DNA of 5,779 nucleotides from Chloroflexia bacterium (GTDB lineage Bacteria > Chloroflexota > Chloroflexia > Thermomicrobiales > CFX8). Shown here piece after piece: positions 5,711 to 5,779 of the stretch; positions within the stretch are counted from its first letter, which is position 1, and the number at the start of each line of letters is the position of its first letter. The stretch lies in contig JACCZH010000245.1 in NCBI GenBank assembly GCA_013696045.1, forward strand, positions 1 through 5,779, in the 5' to 3' direction. Made by a program: the position numbers and the translations under genes. Below the pieces are notes generated by a model that worked only from the letters and a program-made list of their open reading frames with translations, was not told the DNA's origin and searched no databases.

Positions 5711-5779
5711 TCACTGCGACGGCATCGAGTCCGACGCGTAACCGGTGAGCTCAACATAGCCCAATCCCTGTACCGGCAC
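5711..5779 (-). pseudogene. Inverted copy of the 3' end of the lipocalin gene (partial, likely artefact)
   Basis: Read on the minus strand, this stretch encodes the same last 22 residues and stop as the lipoprotein at 4516-5601 (beginning VPVQGLGYVELTGYASDSMP), with no base difference. It is cut by the window edge. Complete nucleotide identity, with no silent changes, argues against an old duplicated gene and for either a very recent inverted duplication or an assembly fold-back. It should not be counted as a separate gene. Confidence 0.6.

Larger units (their letters stand above)
5533..5779. repeat. Giant near-perfect inverted repeat, 113-bp arms, running off the window end
   Basis: The left arm 5533-5645 and right arm 5667-5779 are reverse complements at 112 of 113 positions, with a 21-nt non-pairing centre (5646-5666). 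The only mismatch is T5615 against G5697. The left arm includes the last 23 codons, counting the stop, of the lipocalin gene, so the right arm repeats coding sequence backwards. The octamer GACTCGAT/ATCGAGTC occurs four times (5581, 5601, 5704, 5724) and makes a small nested dyad around each copy of the stop codon. Pairing continues to the last base, so the outer end of the repeat is not seen. The inner part is a plausible natural terminator hairpin. The outer part, copying a gene end, is more likely an assembly or amplification fold-back at a contig end, though a real tail-to-tail inverted duplication cannot be excluded. Confidence 0.95.

Noticed and set aside
5533..5779. Terminal inverted repeat of a transposon or a hairpin telomere
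   Set aside because: The arms meet at a 21-nt centre with no gene between them and include host coding sequence, which fits neither a transposon end pair nor a known telomere type well enough to claim.

Overview
The window holds four protein-coding genes, all consistent with a free-living bacterium of about 60% GC, and three inverted-repeat elements in the gaps between them. The style of the intergenic hairpins (a GGCGCAATGAATTGCGCC-type arm, a TCATTTCGACC/GGTCGAGATGA-type element, and a GGTAGGGGAGGCGG hairpin) resembles dispersed repeats I associate with Chloroflexota such as Thermomicrobia relatives. That assignment is from recall and is only tentative. No tRNA, rRNA, CRISPR array, transposase or phage gene is visible.

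Layout: positions 1-133 are non-coding and carry a 22-bp-arm inverted repeat followed by a strong ribosome binding site. At 134-1267 (+) lies a membrane-bound M48 zinc metallopeptidase of the Ste24/CAAX-protease type. It converges on and overlaps by 20 bp a class I SAM-dependent methyltransferase (1248-2060, -). That gene is divergent from a large RND-type lipid/hydrophobic-compound transporter of the MMPL family (2162-4372, +), with about 100 bp between them. After a 143-bp gap filled mostly by a palindromic repeat, a predicted lipoprotein with a CrtC/AttH-type double-lipocalin fold follows (about 4516-5601, +). The last 247 bases (5533-5779) are a nearly perfect giant inverted repeat. It begins inside the lipocalin gene, turns around a 21-nt loop and runs back along the opposite strand to the end of the window.

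How the genes fit together: all but the methyltransferase are envelope proteins. The MMPL transporter and the lipocalin-like lipoprotein share strand and order, so joint handling of a lipid or other hydrophobic molecule is a reasonable inference, but nothing in the sequence names the substrate. The methyltransferase could modify a quinone, lipid or small molecule, and a link to the transporter is only suggested by position.

I see no clearly new biological system. The points most worth a second look are the terminal palindrome (biological hairpin versus assembly fold-back), the repeat that appears to supply or abut the start of the lipoprotein gene, and the fact that every mismatch in the three hairpins is a G-U wobble when read as plus-strand RNA.
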